Below are positions 28,001 to 32,117 of a DNA stretch of 36,859 bases, in pieces. The notes under the pieces were generated by a model. The model was not told the origin of the DNA. It saw only the letters and a program-made list of their open reading frames with translations, and did not search any database. The DNA is taken from the NCBI GenBank assembly GCA_022841345.1, contig JALHRR010000049.1, forward strand, positions 1 through 36,859. Reading direction: 5' to 3'. The translations under genes and the position numbers were made by a program. The DNA comes from Saprospiraceae bacterium. Lineage in GTDB: Bacteria; Bacteroidota; Bacteroidia; Chitinophagales; Saprospiraceae. The stretch's first letter is position 1; the number at the start of each line of letters is the position of its first letter.

Positions 28001-28131
28001 CAATTACCTGCACCGACTAATGTTTCAAAGTCATTTTCATAAATCAGCGTTTGCCCATAGACTGGTTGAAAAGCTACGACAGTAAGTGAAATAAATAACC
28101 ACTTAATACTCGAGTGTAATGAAGAAAGCAT
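10054..28131 (-). CDS. Giant secreted beta-helix adhesin-like protein (6,025 residues)
   Basis: A single unbroken frame. Residues 1-26 are a signal peptide (cut near VYG-QTL). Residues 27-260 form a jelly-roll/LamG-like domain. About 13 right-handed beta-helix modules follow, opening near 271, 627, 899, 1054, 1511, 1914, 2344, 2747, 3125, 3591, 4003, 4313 and 4782; each starts with a YCSIQ.AI...GD.I.V..GTY pattern and contains many NN.. asparagine-ladder coils. Two SprB-like repeats lie at about 3040-3124 and 3921-4000 (GG..PY.I.WTGGG, GLAPGTYTITVTD). PKD/Ig-like domains fill about 5208-5780. The end (5935-6025) is two 45-residue calcium-loop repeats instead of a T9SS sorting domain. A probable cell-surface adhesin, co-transcribed with the T9SS cargo gene downstream. 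It has internal duplications and no catalytic motif that I recognise. Confidence 0.9.
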   Translation of the reverse strand: MLSSLHSSIKWLFISLTVVAFQPVYGQTLIYENDFETLVGAGNWNGVTLTPSGTDGFASANGSQHAKLPAAGGPAGPRTSAFSELGGYTSVFPSFGYQVNLKLYLNVEGGWTNDTRVDYSCASNNTLGAHRRDFIFNIGYYNDETGPGANTDRFVISASNSSGRANSYPKNPSRNPFAISTTGWYNFQHTFYDNGSGVLAVDLKIFDGDNNLINTWTLSDVTDIIGNTVGGNRYAWVHNNEFALLAIDKSNLYNLPAPCLPFVITNENTNQIYCSIQNAINGASDGDVISVPAGVYTQTSTITINKPITLIGAQEDVDPRPYAETSRTPGSASETIIEGPSNAILVEITSGGVEINGFHFRQVAGAGNADLITSPATPIKSDLDIKYNIISGATDEGAQIRGFNNATLQFNYVFNTVGDGLNFADNATSVNLKILDNEIVNSASEHGAIFLYTVQNAEILRNIIRDCNNGIRLARTNSGTQVNNVLIQHNEIMGEFNAGNSVAGIRVQGPGTHTVQVLNNSIIAGEDPKTVFSCIQVYNNVSGITIFNNYMESGKPILMRFAYDDNTGGPTELVDAICNWFGTIDISEVNARIAGNGNRNVTPYLLADDDINGMLPGYVPGGPCGSMIYNVTQDSYHNTFTDAINSSQPHDVINAIAGTYTEDIIVDKILTINGANAAIPAGINSGVRNPESIINGGFRIATSAAGTIIKGFNIKNGLSYGGFKVGVAVEENDVLLENNIIEDVISPAQSDGISTTPGVNNLSLVNNTVQNNWRGMYLNPGSGHSFTGNDFNHNNGVGVAIGTDGQSNITFSGNSITNHDEEGIGASAVGVNFVVVNNILEANNKSVAHYGGQSIIASCNWWGTAVLGAVQNQIAGDVIFLNYLTSANIGTPVCNGLGPVVNDVTNISYASIQDAIDASAPGNKIKIASGAYTENVSTAGKQVTLAPGASPGCVEIIGTLTLDSNDGLEAEIDGLTACTQYDQWDVSGTVNLGGANLDLILGFAPTVGDQFDIIVSDVPIVGQFAPGNTINAGGYVFTIDYSGNKVTLTACSGGVTNINTTKEFCSIQAAINDAGTLNGHTIEVASGTYNEQVVVNKQVTVLGTGVTKPVLNFTGVVSGVPALINVIAPSVTIDNLQLNVDLTKLSSGIIASATNISGITIRNNVINATGSSAAASFGAYGNRNAVSINYNGGINYRVAAGGVNNILFENNTVTAGVDPYAQNRIFRAGVCADESGGTFTGNTLQSVNQDIQVRFGGNGNINITNNNLNGGGVDISDSNAGAGDITISNNTFNSALSNLIVSPRTAVLRLKNNQQNKATTVSGNTFTNALWSISSENYRNVTINNNTFTPPAASTDYLHIGINTKSISSNSNLIIQSEVNGIITNNIFNGSGSLGGTAIGFFNHDSDNASFGNFTIGATGNANSFGDLIGQYIRLDNQTGSTTGASNPTAYPGTGDWPTTMACWNQNYDIRNNLFNVGAGLQSTSAMSAAQRTTLENRLFHKPDAACAGNLTYFDPVTNITQTLTYQTISAAIAAANPGDVIELKEWVFNEKVIIDKSLTLQGVDKFNVILNGTGLGNARGIEILNGVTNVTIQNLTVQNYSGNSPNSFAGIYAVGGNNGLNIQNVNVFDNIGGSGIYANGPVDNVTINLATVSGHTNVAGAARGIVIWNGHKSNITITNCEITGNNCCGIELQDGTASDVLIEGNFLANNGDNGIGLVGIGGGTSASRIINNVIDNCGRFGIEIKNPDGTGLETGAGAIIVSGNEVTRPTLPAITDLRDIAGIAVFRRGVLAGNVDVPSGVVVKNNIVAGYKQPSASTGFGIVVEGSNHTVYDNTINRNDVGIQIQAGHQPYPADGDQANLTDDYFGRGNSPLSCQITIGSQTYGGGANANTETFRTVGMPDFANLNARGVLNTNTSKIYCSIQRAIDNTLTANTHTLQVKDAAYNENVIVNKQLSLVGTGANKPRLTNSVSGNFIMRVEQPNVTLQNLHFQINQVSTLRGIITTNSGTFNNLSILNNYFEGTGTTGSTVFGSIAMELGSFGGVNSDQVTITNNEVEHTGTSPFGRALRFWNAHGSVGTNQFTAWYTVQGGDPAGGNMSFTGNTFNGVLEFNNGQTNRTYDISGNTFGVSNAYGPGSDFAHIEIKNNSQANSLINIVNNTFIGHSIFSIFSGRSAGVTVQNNTFTPAAGATAFTHIHVNTKHRTNSFPSLAFSSSISLLENTFNGNAAPGQTGKAIELANHDNVCNFGAVVFGTNADKNIFHSNLAQFVRLNAETGTTTGHPIWGSLQASTMAKVSQDFDITENTFDVGAGQQMPSAMNFAQLNTLESKLYHKPDDIQLGQLLYYLPVTNLTTNAKYLTIQSAIDAAMENDIIDCDEWIFNERVNINKTITLQGSGNNTIIEGTGTPGTGHAIGIPNGIQNVTIKDLRIQNFSGVGGIAALQNNSGLEINNVTLNNITPGGVAQGAIYVNGIGGINNIDILNNTVTNTGAGRAIVIWNGFKQNINISNNHVEDNTGCCGIELQDGTASGVTIMGNHVENMGDNGIGVVGLTSGAGPNVISGNTIIDCGRFGIEVKLPYGTGQATGDGSIVVEDNTISQSAPFSTLRASELRDLGGIVVIRRGWVGSENNEDIPQGVIVRENTISGYAQNNGLSNSEGFGIVVEGISHQVYDNILTNNDIGVQVQSGHTPYTANTNADGDQSNLNDQYFGRGNSPVSCDITVGTNTYAGNSTDERLVGIVANDLDKLVTNVNAGRRFCSINAAIASSFTTNGHVITASAATYPEAVLVNKSVDIRGAKYGVPVNTRTHAHTTESYVEGPSAGSAFTLGAGSGGTSIRGFSIGSVSDGGYRGVDMTHTLSGVTISENIFDGFTPGLAVSLSASASNNTVSENDITNVYAGIYLSTGATSNNILRNLVHDLSGVNNDQGAAIVLEGNNTSNTISENVLEENAKGVFVWTGYGNDFTGTEVTENAFLGNTLAIQNTNAGVLSATCNWFGTADYDIINPLTDGNVVDVPYLTNGNDDNNMLIGFQPEAIACSGSPVVIDSAIPDHLICGEPDGSIEVTFSGGSEPYDISWTGGGPVFDVVSPYLIAGLAPGTYTITVTDTYMTTSTITVEVLYLPVANATNSTYHPTIQAAIDVASTGNVIEVCAGTYIENLIVNKELTILGPNALISPNGGVRVPEAILLPATSDIDGLEMIQVLASNVTISGLTLDGNNPALTSGFLSASGVDIDAAEAITVYTDNRSNLNVSKNIIKNLSYFGVTLYGASFSAPATTGHIIDDNLFQDFGTYDAGSGIASWGGAVLLYNNQYAQVSNNTGTNLRIGVQTGNFAQANPGAAQFQRIENNTFSTRRLGIFHNLAYSAASAYTLHANNFTAIDHATEVNWDGISLASLSVPSTTSNNIINGVGTTKNSKGIQIWNVKSTSVAAISGGTISNVNTGVFLNNYEGYNSDASDGAHANMSSMNISPNATGTGIRVLDSPLSTTHANVQLTIGSNIVVTGGSKGLTIENNTASLTGPIDLSFNSTTGNYIELIANNGDINAIAATFDGQTGGSATLAQNYDIEDKIVHATDNAALGFVRVKANEVFVTPLSGLIQRGVNEAASGDQVNVKEGTYAETVLLNKSLNLQGANSGISPNTGSRGSESIVTGGITVDGGQSKDLFIEGFLFDDVNSPLLYNGGVPSNIHLEAIFHNNIVQNTSGQIAVFETIATNSVDLEILDNRFLNMSSNAAQVAANGGQIELNFSQNYINGTVNSGLNADGITNSSISENTILNTQQQGIQVAGTAGNVVIENNEISNANLSDAADRGGIRLYGSGFSGPVSVNNNKISASNNAIAIRNSENITGKDISIENNSLLVNPGKFAIYHGGTGTLDANCNWYGTTDYGLIDALTSGDVDDVPYLINGTDASINIGFQPAPMACGGTPVVIDSATPDHIICGEPSGSIEVAFNGGSGPYNITWTGGGPVNATSPHTISGLAPGIYTITVTDALLTTSTMTAEVLYLPVTNVTNTTYHATIQAAINAATAGNTISVCAGTYNEDVVVNKTLILNGAGIGLTNVVGPIGGDGATIRVSALNVQITGFSITRAGNNVTDWNNANLNFAGVAVQGMASSMILRESRIWGNRSAIDINNSNNNQIIRCIIEDNHTGLIFRNQTDNTVMNENFIQNNRTVGVLFLDASGGTNVPVQSAANSSFNNNSITGNWYGQVVDRQAGGSLPAPGANLKNFECNWFGTDDPEVIVANSAEPGYPALLPVMFGGIATAPGGQPDIAGLASANIKFQPYLTLGTDNAPATIGFQPVPGNCQGCLSGGVINTNNSEFYCSIQEAINDVTTLNGHTLQVLAGTYVENIQVTKELTILGPNAAISPNGGVRVPEAILIPATSDIDGLEMIQVLASNVTISGLTIDGNNPALTSGFLSASAVDIDAAEAITVYTDNRSNLNVSKNIIKNLSYFGVTLYGASFSAPATTGHIIDDNLFQDFGTYDNASGIAFWGGAVLLYNNQYAQVSNNTGTNLRIGVQTGNFAQANPGAAQFQRIENNTFSTRRLGVFHNLAYSAASEYTLHANNFTAIDHASEVNWDGISLASLSVTSTTSNNMINGVGTTKNSKGIQVWNVKSTSIAAISGGTISNVNTGVFINNYEGYNSNADDGAHANISGMSISPNATGTGIRVLDSPSSTSHAPVQLTIGTGVIVTGGTKGLVIENDAATLIAANNIAFSGTTGNYIELIANDGNIDATTATFDTKTGATATLSENYDIEDKILHGTDNAALGFVRVKSNEVFVTPMSASIQRGVNVATTGDQVNVKAGTYAELVSVAGKTVHLKGANSGTDGNAVRIPESKIVPPVTSFGSVLLTIASGAHGTTVDGFEINGNNPLVTSGLVVDGEDIDATYGVYALDCNNIIIENSVVRNLGQNTATPAGVGIFLHSVTPTSGSVIRHNLIQNIDQIAVSATLVGIISHWNAYSEVYDNTIRKVRTGIQTGNAHLANPGVAARIENNDIESTRIGIWHNLTYNLASAYTIRGNKIKAVVGNSTVAHLLNYDGIRVQSFTSNNTPAFITENEVDGNVSVIQGAKATMEVQGFWMENLPTAGGISVTNNHVKNVSRGVYAAVDAGNYAISNTLFENARTGLRILGGSPTFSGNSFAGVIGDSLVNHSGTGIVTLNCNWWGTTTLANITNRIYNTGTGNYVLNQLLTDGTDQNLGLRGFQPNLGSCIDACPEPLLVASLTNICEGEEITFTGSGTGVDEYLFYRDANTNGVYDMGDVELQARSNDNTFVSTTITHGQVIGIVGYKNVTECPVNSATIAITVRTRPVHSDSLHVAICSENEKTFIWNDHLTNAIASTYTWTAVYPMGLTGGAANGSGPDLTTTLINVTPGPLSAVYTVTPTGTNLCSGAPFTVTLPVNPEPVTFNDTLTHCSGSPLNLVLASFVNNNVNITAWDWTLTTSSIFVEGLPASGTTASIAAAFVENLSLSPRTVVYTVTPDVSLAGCVANVFTITLIINPIPQAVANPNGPLSICDNASRVLNGNAFGGQAPYIYQWSIVGSTGGVGGAISVPSAQSPTLSTSGTGPGTLTIRLIVTDNRGCTSTDEIVFNVGSSPVLNSITGDNTVCAESTELYQVTNNIGNTYLWNVLSGGVIVSANNSFAADVQWVAAGGPFVVQLTETNELGCSKVNTLSVMVSPLPAATSMSSIPMGTVGNPANVTINGLADGSYNVHYVLGADLPTFAVVNSVLGVATFQTRNLVASDEGATVTVNLIRNNATLCEETFNFSRTISFMLEVVEVDIQVMLAGPYNNGTHQMGNALNTLGYLPLVQPYNTAPFNYSGTESVASIPATMVDWVIVRLRNKLNPAIIVATKAGILHQNGTVTATDGVNPIEFMVISDDYYIEVNHRNHLGAMSAAAVALSMGALTFDFTSDATYGTHAQRQFTINKALWAGDANGDGMIRYNGINNDQASILITILTDPTNAGFSQSHIVNGFYPSDYNMNGNTRFTGVGNDPSVILSTILLHPTNTGFSQSFFFFEQVPN
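10057..10329 (-). other. C-terminal double calcium-loop module of the giant protein
   Basis: Residues 5935-5979 and 5980-6024 align without gaps as two 45-residue repeats: GDANGDGMIRYNG..ND and SDYNMNGNTRFTG..ND at the loop, then IL.TIL..PTN.GFSQS. The loops resemble dockerin/EF-hand calcium sites (D-x-N-x-D-G in the first; D-x-N-x-N-G in the second). The protein ends FFFFEQVPN. The position suggests a sorting, docking or anchoring role, which is inferred. Confidence 0.7.
13660..15080 (-). repeat. Internal duplication of the giant gene, copy A
   Basis: This stretch encodes about residues 4351-4824 and repeats 17230-18650 at a constant offset of 3,572 bp with no large gap. Identity is very high in the middle (about 14,560-14,990, with many runs over 30 bp identical) and falls toward both ends, where differences are largely synonymous or conservative. 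Confidence 0.85.
17230..18650 (-). repeat. Internal duplication of the giant gene, copy B
   Basis: This is the partner of 13660-15080 and encodes about residues 3161-3634. Shared protein landmarks include VRVPEAIL.PATSDIDGLEM, NLNVSKNIIKNLSYFGVTLY and VQTGNFAQANPGAAQFQRIE. The copies differ in stretches such as GIASWGG against GIAFWGG. Confidence 0.85.
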
Positions 28132-28452
28132 AGAAGTCAGGTTTAATCCAAAAGGACAGATTAGAAAAAATGAATCAATTCTGATTACTTGAAATCAGAG
28201 TTTTCCAAGCCTCTAAATTAGATGGAGCCAATTCGGAAATATCGGGATACTGTTACAATGGTCAAAAAATGGAAGGAACGGTCATATAGCGTCATAACCT
28301 GTACATAAGCATAAGTAGAATTAACATAATTTTACAATGTGATTGAAGGATAAGCATATCAATTCAAATTGAAAATATTTATCCTGATAGTCCAGACCTC
28401 AGACTTTTTGATTGCGCACAGAAAAAATGTTTATTCGGATAAATAAAGCAGT
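28132..28452. promoter_or_regulatory. Divergent control region between the giant gene and a LytTR regulator
   Basis: This 321-bp gap must hold the promoters of the giant gene (minus) and the LytTR regulator gene (plus). I found no clean TAnnTTTG box for either. A 7-bp inverted repeat TCTGATT-N6-AATCAGA (28180-28199) lies about 50 bp upstream of the giant start codon and is a candidate operator. The rest is AT-rich without clear structure. Confidence 0.4.
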
Positions 28453-29253
28453 ATGACGGCAGTAATCATTGAGGACAATCCACTGGATTTAAAACTATTG
28501 ACAGGTTTGCTTGCAAACCATCATCCGGATGTTAATATTTTAGGGGATTCAGGAAATTTAGAAGCAAGCTTTGATTTGATTGCATCATCCAGACCTGATC
28601 TGGTATTCTTAGATATTGAGCTTTCAGATGGTAAATCATTTGATATACTAAAAAAACTAAAACTGCATGGTCACCCAAACTTTCATTGCATCATCACTAC
28701 TGCTCACAAATCATTCGATTATACTCAACAAGCCATACAGTATGATGCCCTGGATTTTATAGTTAAACCAATTCTGTCAGAACCCTTATCCAATGCAATT
28801 AATAAAGCCCTAAAAAAAGTTCAAAATAATATTGCCCCCATTGATTTACCAACGATCATGAATTATATGAGCCTCCTAACTACACAGCAATCCAATAAAA
28901 AAATCGCATTTCAGGTGATTAAAGGTGCTATAGAGGTCATTGATAGTGATATGATTGCATATATGGAGGCAGACGATAAAATGACTATCGTTCATAATAT
29001 CGATGGTACCAGATTCTATGCCAGCAATAATATTGGTTTCTATAAAAAACTATTTGAGAATGAATTAAGCTTTTTCCAAATTGCCAAAAACATCATTGTC
29101 AATACAAAAAATGTAAAGCGCTTTGATCCTTATGAAACGATGGTTACTCTGAGCAATGGGAAAAACGTATTTGCTTCCAGACGAGGCGCACAGGAATTTA
29201 AAAAATTTCTGCAGGAACCGGGCAACCTCACAGAGAGAGGTGAAAGTGCCTGA
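28453..29253 (+). CDS. LytTR-family response regulator (REC + LytTR)
   Basis: The 266-residue protein has a receiver domain (about 2-118) with Glu7/Asp8, phospho-acceptor Asp54 (LVFLDIEL), Thr83 (ITTAH) and Lys105 (FIVKPI). A LytTR DNA-binding domain follows (about 145-255; SFFQIAKNIIVNTKNVKRFD and ASRRGAQEFKKFL). It is a clear paralogue of the regulator at 6877-7710, with the two C-terminal domains alignable end to end. It is divergent from the 18-kb adhesin gene across a 321-bp gap, the classical position for a regulator of the neighbouring gene. No sensor kinase is adjacent. The stop codon falls in the loop of a weak 7-bp hairpin (29244-29273). Confidence 0.9.
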   Translation: MTAVIIEDNPLDLKLLTGLLANHHPDVNILGDSGNLEASFDLIASSRPDLVFLDIELSDGKSFDILKKLKLHGHPNFHCIITTAHKSFDYTQQAIQYDALDFIVKPILSEPLSNAINKALKKVQNNIAPIDLPTIMNYMSLLTTQQSNKKIAFQVIKGAIEVIDSDMIAYMEADDKMTIVHNIDGTRFYASNNIGFYKKLFENELSFFQIAKNIIVNTKNVKRFDPYETMVTLSNGKNVFASRRGAQEFKKFLQEPGNLTERGESA

Positions 29254-29554
29254 TAAGTACTGTTCCGGCACTTCTGAAAAATGTAATTATATCAAAAGTT
29301 GGGCATATATGTTCATGTATCAATTCCCCACTTCTTAAGTACATCCCAGCCAAAATAACGGCTGCAAATGGATGGGCTCACCAGGTAAAAATAATTCTAT
29401 CTTGAAATTATGAATGGCTATAAATGTCATTTTCAACTTTTTTATACAATAAATGGTTAATAAACTTGATTAATATTTCAGGAAAGCCTATTTTGGCAAA
29501 ACAAAAATGTTTGGAAGAAATATACTTTAATTTTTAACCTAAACTCGCCTGTCT
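29254..29554. other. AT-rich spacer, no gene seen
   Basis: Apart from half of a weak hairpin at its left edge (arms 29244-29250 and 29267-29273, no T-run), I see no gene, clear promoter or repeat. A TATACTTT word at 29521-29528, 27 bp before the next ATG, is a weak promoter candidate. Confidence 0.4.
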
Positions 29555-29812
29555 ATGAATATTACATTTGATGAGTTGAGAAAAATCAAGCACAGCCTTC
29601 CTACCGGAAGCATTTCAAAAATTGCAAATTCCCTCAATCTGGAAGAACAAACTGTCAGAAATTATTTTGGTGGTGATAACTTTGATGCCGGTCGTCCCAT
29701 TGGGTTTCATGTAGAGCCCGGCCCTGACGGAGGCGTTGTGCATCTCGATGATGATACCATTCTAAACATGGCATTGGAAATGCTCAGCAATAACCAAGTC
29801 GAGCTAAATTAA
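29555..29812 (+). CDS. Small HTH DNA-binding protein
   Basis: The 85-residue protein has an N-terminal helix-turn-helix: LPTGSISKIANSLNLEEQTV (15-34) then RNYFGG. A conserved glycine-rich segment follows (HVEPGPDGGVVHLDDDTIL, 52-70). I recognise this as a small, well-conserved Bacteroidota DNA-binding protein family without a firmly known role. The GSISKIA..L pattern resembles a DNA-binding domain that reads DNA as a dimer. It is a single-gene unit, closed by a strong hairpin terminator shared with the convergent trmN6. Confidence 0.7.
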   Translation: MNITFDELRKIKHSLPTGSISKIANSLNLEEQTVRNYFGGDNFDAGRPIGFHVEPGPDGGVVHLDDDTILNMALEMLSNNQVELN

Positions 29813-29822
29813 ACAGAGAATT

Positions 29823-29856
29823 AAATAAGGGAATAACGAAAGTTGTTCCCTTATTT
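29823..29856. terminator. Bidirectional terminator between the HTH gene and trmN6
   Basis: A 15-bp stem with one G-U pair (29823-29837 with 29842-29856) closes a GAAA loop. Both arms are A/T-rich at their base (aaataaggg...cccttattt), so each strand gives a T-rich tail. It lies between two convergent stop codons, 10 bp after one and 4 bp from the other. Confidence 0.85.
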
Positions 29857-29860
29857 CTTT

Positions 29861-30574
29861 CTACAAAGTGGGATGAAACGCTCTGGTGAGATTTTTATAT
29901 TCCTCCGACCAGATGTTCCTCCCCCCTATTTCTATTATTAAATTATCTGTTCTTACTTCATAAACCGGAATTAAAACGAATTCCATCAACACCCGCTGGG
30001 GTTCCTTGCCAATGGCTGTAATGACATTCGTCTTTCGCTTCAAATTCCATCCATACCCGTTCGCAATACTACAATAATGAGACGCTATAGCTAGGGGAAT
30101 AATCAGGGAGAACCTGCAGCCGGCACTTGCAACAGATGGAAGCAATCCAAATAAATCCTGAGCACTCAGGGATGAAGCATGCCTGGCAGTATTTCTTGGC
30201 TGAGAATCTGATAACATCCCCGCCTGGAAATAAGGCGGATTGCAAACAACCAGATCCCATTTTTTTGTAGTGGTGTTTATAAAATCCTGAAATGAAATAC
30301 ATTCAACTTGCAATCTGGATCCCCATGGACTTGCCTGAAAATTTTCAAAACATTGCTGAGATGCTTCCTTATCAATTTCAATAGCATGGATCTGCAATTC
30401 CGGATTTCTCTGAGCCATCATCAAACTCAGAAGTCCGGTTCCTGATCCAATGTCAAGTGCAGAATTTGCATTGTCTACTGCTGCCCAGGCACCCAATAAA
30501 ACACCATCAGTGCCCACTTTCATCGCACACCTATCCTGATGAATACTAAATTTTTTAAATCGAAAAACAGACAT
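29861..30574 (-). CDS. trmN6: tRNA1(Val) adenine-37 N6-methyltransferase (TrmN6/YfiC)
   Basis: The 237-residue protein begins FRFKKFSIHQDRCAMKVGTD (4-23), the TrmN6/YfiC N-terminal signature with the MKVGTDGVLLGAW segment. It has AdoMet motif I DIGSGTG (41-47), the acidic end of strand 2 (AIEID, 64-68), and the N6-adenine motif NPPYF (112-116). It methylates A37 of tRNA1(Val) at N6 in the cytoplasm. Length fits the family (about 235-250). A TACCTTTG promoter box lies 5 bp upstream of the start codon on the minus strand (30579-30586), so the message may be leaderless. Confidence 0.88.
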   Translation of the reverse strand: MSVFRFKKFSIHQDRCAMKVGTDGVLLGAWAAVDNANSALDIGSGTGLLSLMMAQRNPELQIHAIEIDKEASQQCFENFQASPWGSRLQVECISFQDFINTTTKKWDLVVCNPPYFQAGMLSDSQPRNTARHASSLSAQDLFGLLPSVASAGCRFSLIIPLAIASHYCSIANGYGWNLKRKTNVITAIGKEPQRVLMEFVLIPVYEVRTDNLIIEIGGRNIWSEEYKNLTRAFHPTL

Positions 30575-30578
30575 GGCT

Positions 30579-30586
30579 CAAAGGTA
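30579..30586 (-). promoter_or_regulatory. -7 promoter box abutting trmN6 (leaderless message)
   Basis: The minus strand reads TACCTTTG, matching TAnnTTTG, with a TTG 23 bp further upstream (30610-30612). The distance to the ATG is 4 nt, so transcription would start at or within a base or two of the start codon. Confidence 0.5.
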
Positions 30587-30709
30587 AGAATTGCTGAAAG
30601 CTTATTATTCAATTGCCATTTTAAGGCTTTATAAGACCTAAATTTCAGCACAACGATACACTTATTTGAATAAATTTTAAACATTATAAAAAAAACACCA
30701 TATTAAGTA

Positions 30710-30741
30710 TTGGTTTGTAAGCATTTTTATTTATATATTTG
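30710..30741 (+). promoter_or_regulatory. Promoter of the dockerin-like cassette
   Basis: TTG (30710-30712), 21 bp, then TATATTTG (30734-30741) match the Bacteroidota -33/-7 consensus. The predicted start is near 30748, 18 nt before the ATG at 30766. It probably drives the three tandem genes at 30766-32681. Confidence 0.6.
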
Positions 30742-30765
30742 ATGGAACATTAAAATATCCCTGAC

Positions 30766-31377
30766 ATGAAGTATCCATCGACACTACGTGTGTGCTTTTT
30801 ATTTTTAACCTTTATTACCTTCGGGCTATTCGGAAATTCCCATGTACAAGCCCAAAGTCAAAAAAACAGCATCTCCTCCGCAAACGCAGATAACGTTGAG
30901 AAGATCAGAGCAGCCCCTTCAGTAATATTTAGAATTGAAAATACGCTCACTCCGCCTACGGAATTCTTTGAATATCTTGAAATAAAGGGTATACCTCCAC
31001 CAAATATGGAGCAGGTATCTCCTGGCGAATTTCATATTTATGATTTACCTTCAAATCGGTTATGCACAATAGAATTCAAAGGAAATGGTCCTGCTCTTCT
31101 TGGAGTTACAACCGCTGACCTTTCAAAAATACAGAGATATATATTAGGAAACGGAGCATTGGAACCTGACAGAATTATCGCAGCCGACGCGAACGGAAGT
31201 GGCACAGTCACAGCAGCTGATTTGGTGGATATCAGAAAAGTCCTTCTCGGCAAAACTCCAATTTTCGGTTCCGGAGTTAGCTGGAAATTTGTTCCCGCTT
31301 TTTCAGAGTTTTATTATACTGGAACAACAATTGATCTTGGAACTATTAAAGCAATTAAAATTGGTCATGTCAATTAA
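30766..31377 (+). CDS. Secreted dockerin-like protein 1
   Basis: The 203-residue protein has a signal peptide (about 1-29, cut near VQA-QSQ). A short N-terminal beta domain (about 45-100; VIFRIEN...) follows. Then comes a dockerin-like pair: GVTTADLSKIQRYILG and ADANGSGTVTAADLVDIRKV, the second with a D-x-N-x-S calcium loop. A C-terminal strand segment ends AIKIGHVN. In large Bacteroidota surface proteins this module usually precedes a T9SS sorting domain (..GDVNGSA..). Here the protein stops right after GHVN, so the last loop is cut short and no sorting domain is present. It is the first of three tandem paralogues (gaps 35 and 39 bp). Probably periplasmic or outer-membrane-associated; the role is unknown. 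Confidence 0.75.
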   Translation: MKYPSTLRVCFLFLTFITFGLFGNSHVQAQSQKNSISSANADNVEKIRAAPSVIFRIENTLTPPTEFFEYLEIKGIPPPNMEQVSPGEFHIYDLPSNRLCTIEFKGNGPALLGVTTADLSKIQRYILGNGALEPDRIIAADANGSGTVTAADLVDIRKVLLGKTPIFGSGVSWKFVPAFSEFYYTGTTIDLGTIKAIKIGHVN

Positions 31378-31412
31378 TGTCATTTTCAAATAATAATTTA
31401 TAAACTATACTC

Positions 31413-32078
31413 ATGAAAAAATTAAATACGCTCCTCCCAGCCTTCTTCACTGTAGTATTGTTGGCATTTTTTTGTATGCTTCCTGCATTAACTTTTGCAC
31501 AAAACTCAAGTGAAATCCCGAATGAAATTCAGAATAAAAATATTGAGCAACAAAGCCAGGGTGCAGGAGTTGTAATATTCAGTGTAAATGCAGGATCATG
31601 GAGCAGGCATTTGGATACTTTACTTGTGCTGGATCTGCCTCAGGGAGCATCGCTTCAATACAATGGTGATGGGATTTACCAGATTAATAACATGCCGGAC
31701 GTCTATGGTCATTACAGCATCAAACTGCGGGCCGGAGGTAATCTTTTAAATGGAGTGACTACTGCTGACATTAGCCTTATCCAAAGACATATTTTAGGGA
31801 ATGGTAATCTAGCGGATGAATATAAGCTGCTAGCTGCTGATGTAAATTGTGACGGGAAAATTTCCGCTAAGGATTTAGTTGAAATCAGAAGGGCAATATT
31901 AGATAAAATCAATAAGTTCGGTTGCGATACAAATTATGGTTTTGTTCCGGGTACGCTCGAATTTGAATGGACAGGTAATACTATAAATTTAGGTGATTTT
32001 ATTGCTTTTAAAATGGGTGACGTGAATGGCTCTGCTGCTTACAATAGTGAATCAGCATCCGGAAATATTGGAAATTGA
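31413..32078 (+). CDS. Secreted dockerin-like protein 2
   Basis: The 221-residue paralogue of the gene upstream is the most complete of the three. It has a signal peptide (about 1-29, cut near TFA-QNS), a beta domain with VVIFSVNAGSW and VLDLPQGASLQYNGDGIYQI, and a dockerin-like pair (NGVTTADISLIQRHILG; ADVNCDGKISAKDLVEIRRA with a D-x-N-x-D-G calcium loop). It ends with the FVPGTLEF...FIAFKMGDVNGSAAYNS segment. It has no T9SS sorting domain, although the last block is the one that normally leads into one. It follows protein 1 by 35 bp and should be co-transcribed with it. The Cys in the calcium loop and the one in GCDTN are shared with the third copy and could form a disulfide. Confidence 0.78.
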   Translation: MKKLNTLLPAFFTVVLLAFFCMLPALTFAQNSSEIPNEIQNKNIEQQSQGAGVVIFSVNAGSWSRHLDTLLVLDLPQGASLQYNGDGIYQINNMPDVYGHYSIKLRAGGNLLNGVTTADISLIQRHILGNGNLADEYKLLAADVNCDGKISAKDLVEIRRAILDKINKFGCDTNYGFVPGTLEFEWTGNTINLGDFIAFKMGDVNGSAAYNSESASGNIGN

Positions 32079-32117
32079 TCCTCAGAAATAATATAAATCA
32101 ATACTAAATCATTAAGC

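Noticed and set aside
29244-29273. Terminator of the LytTR regulator
   Set aside because: The 7-bp stem has a 16-nt loop and no T-run on the plus strand.
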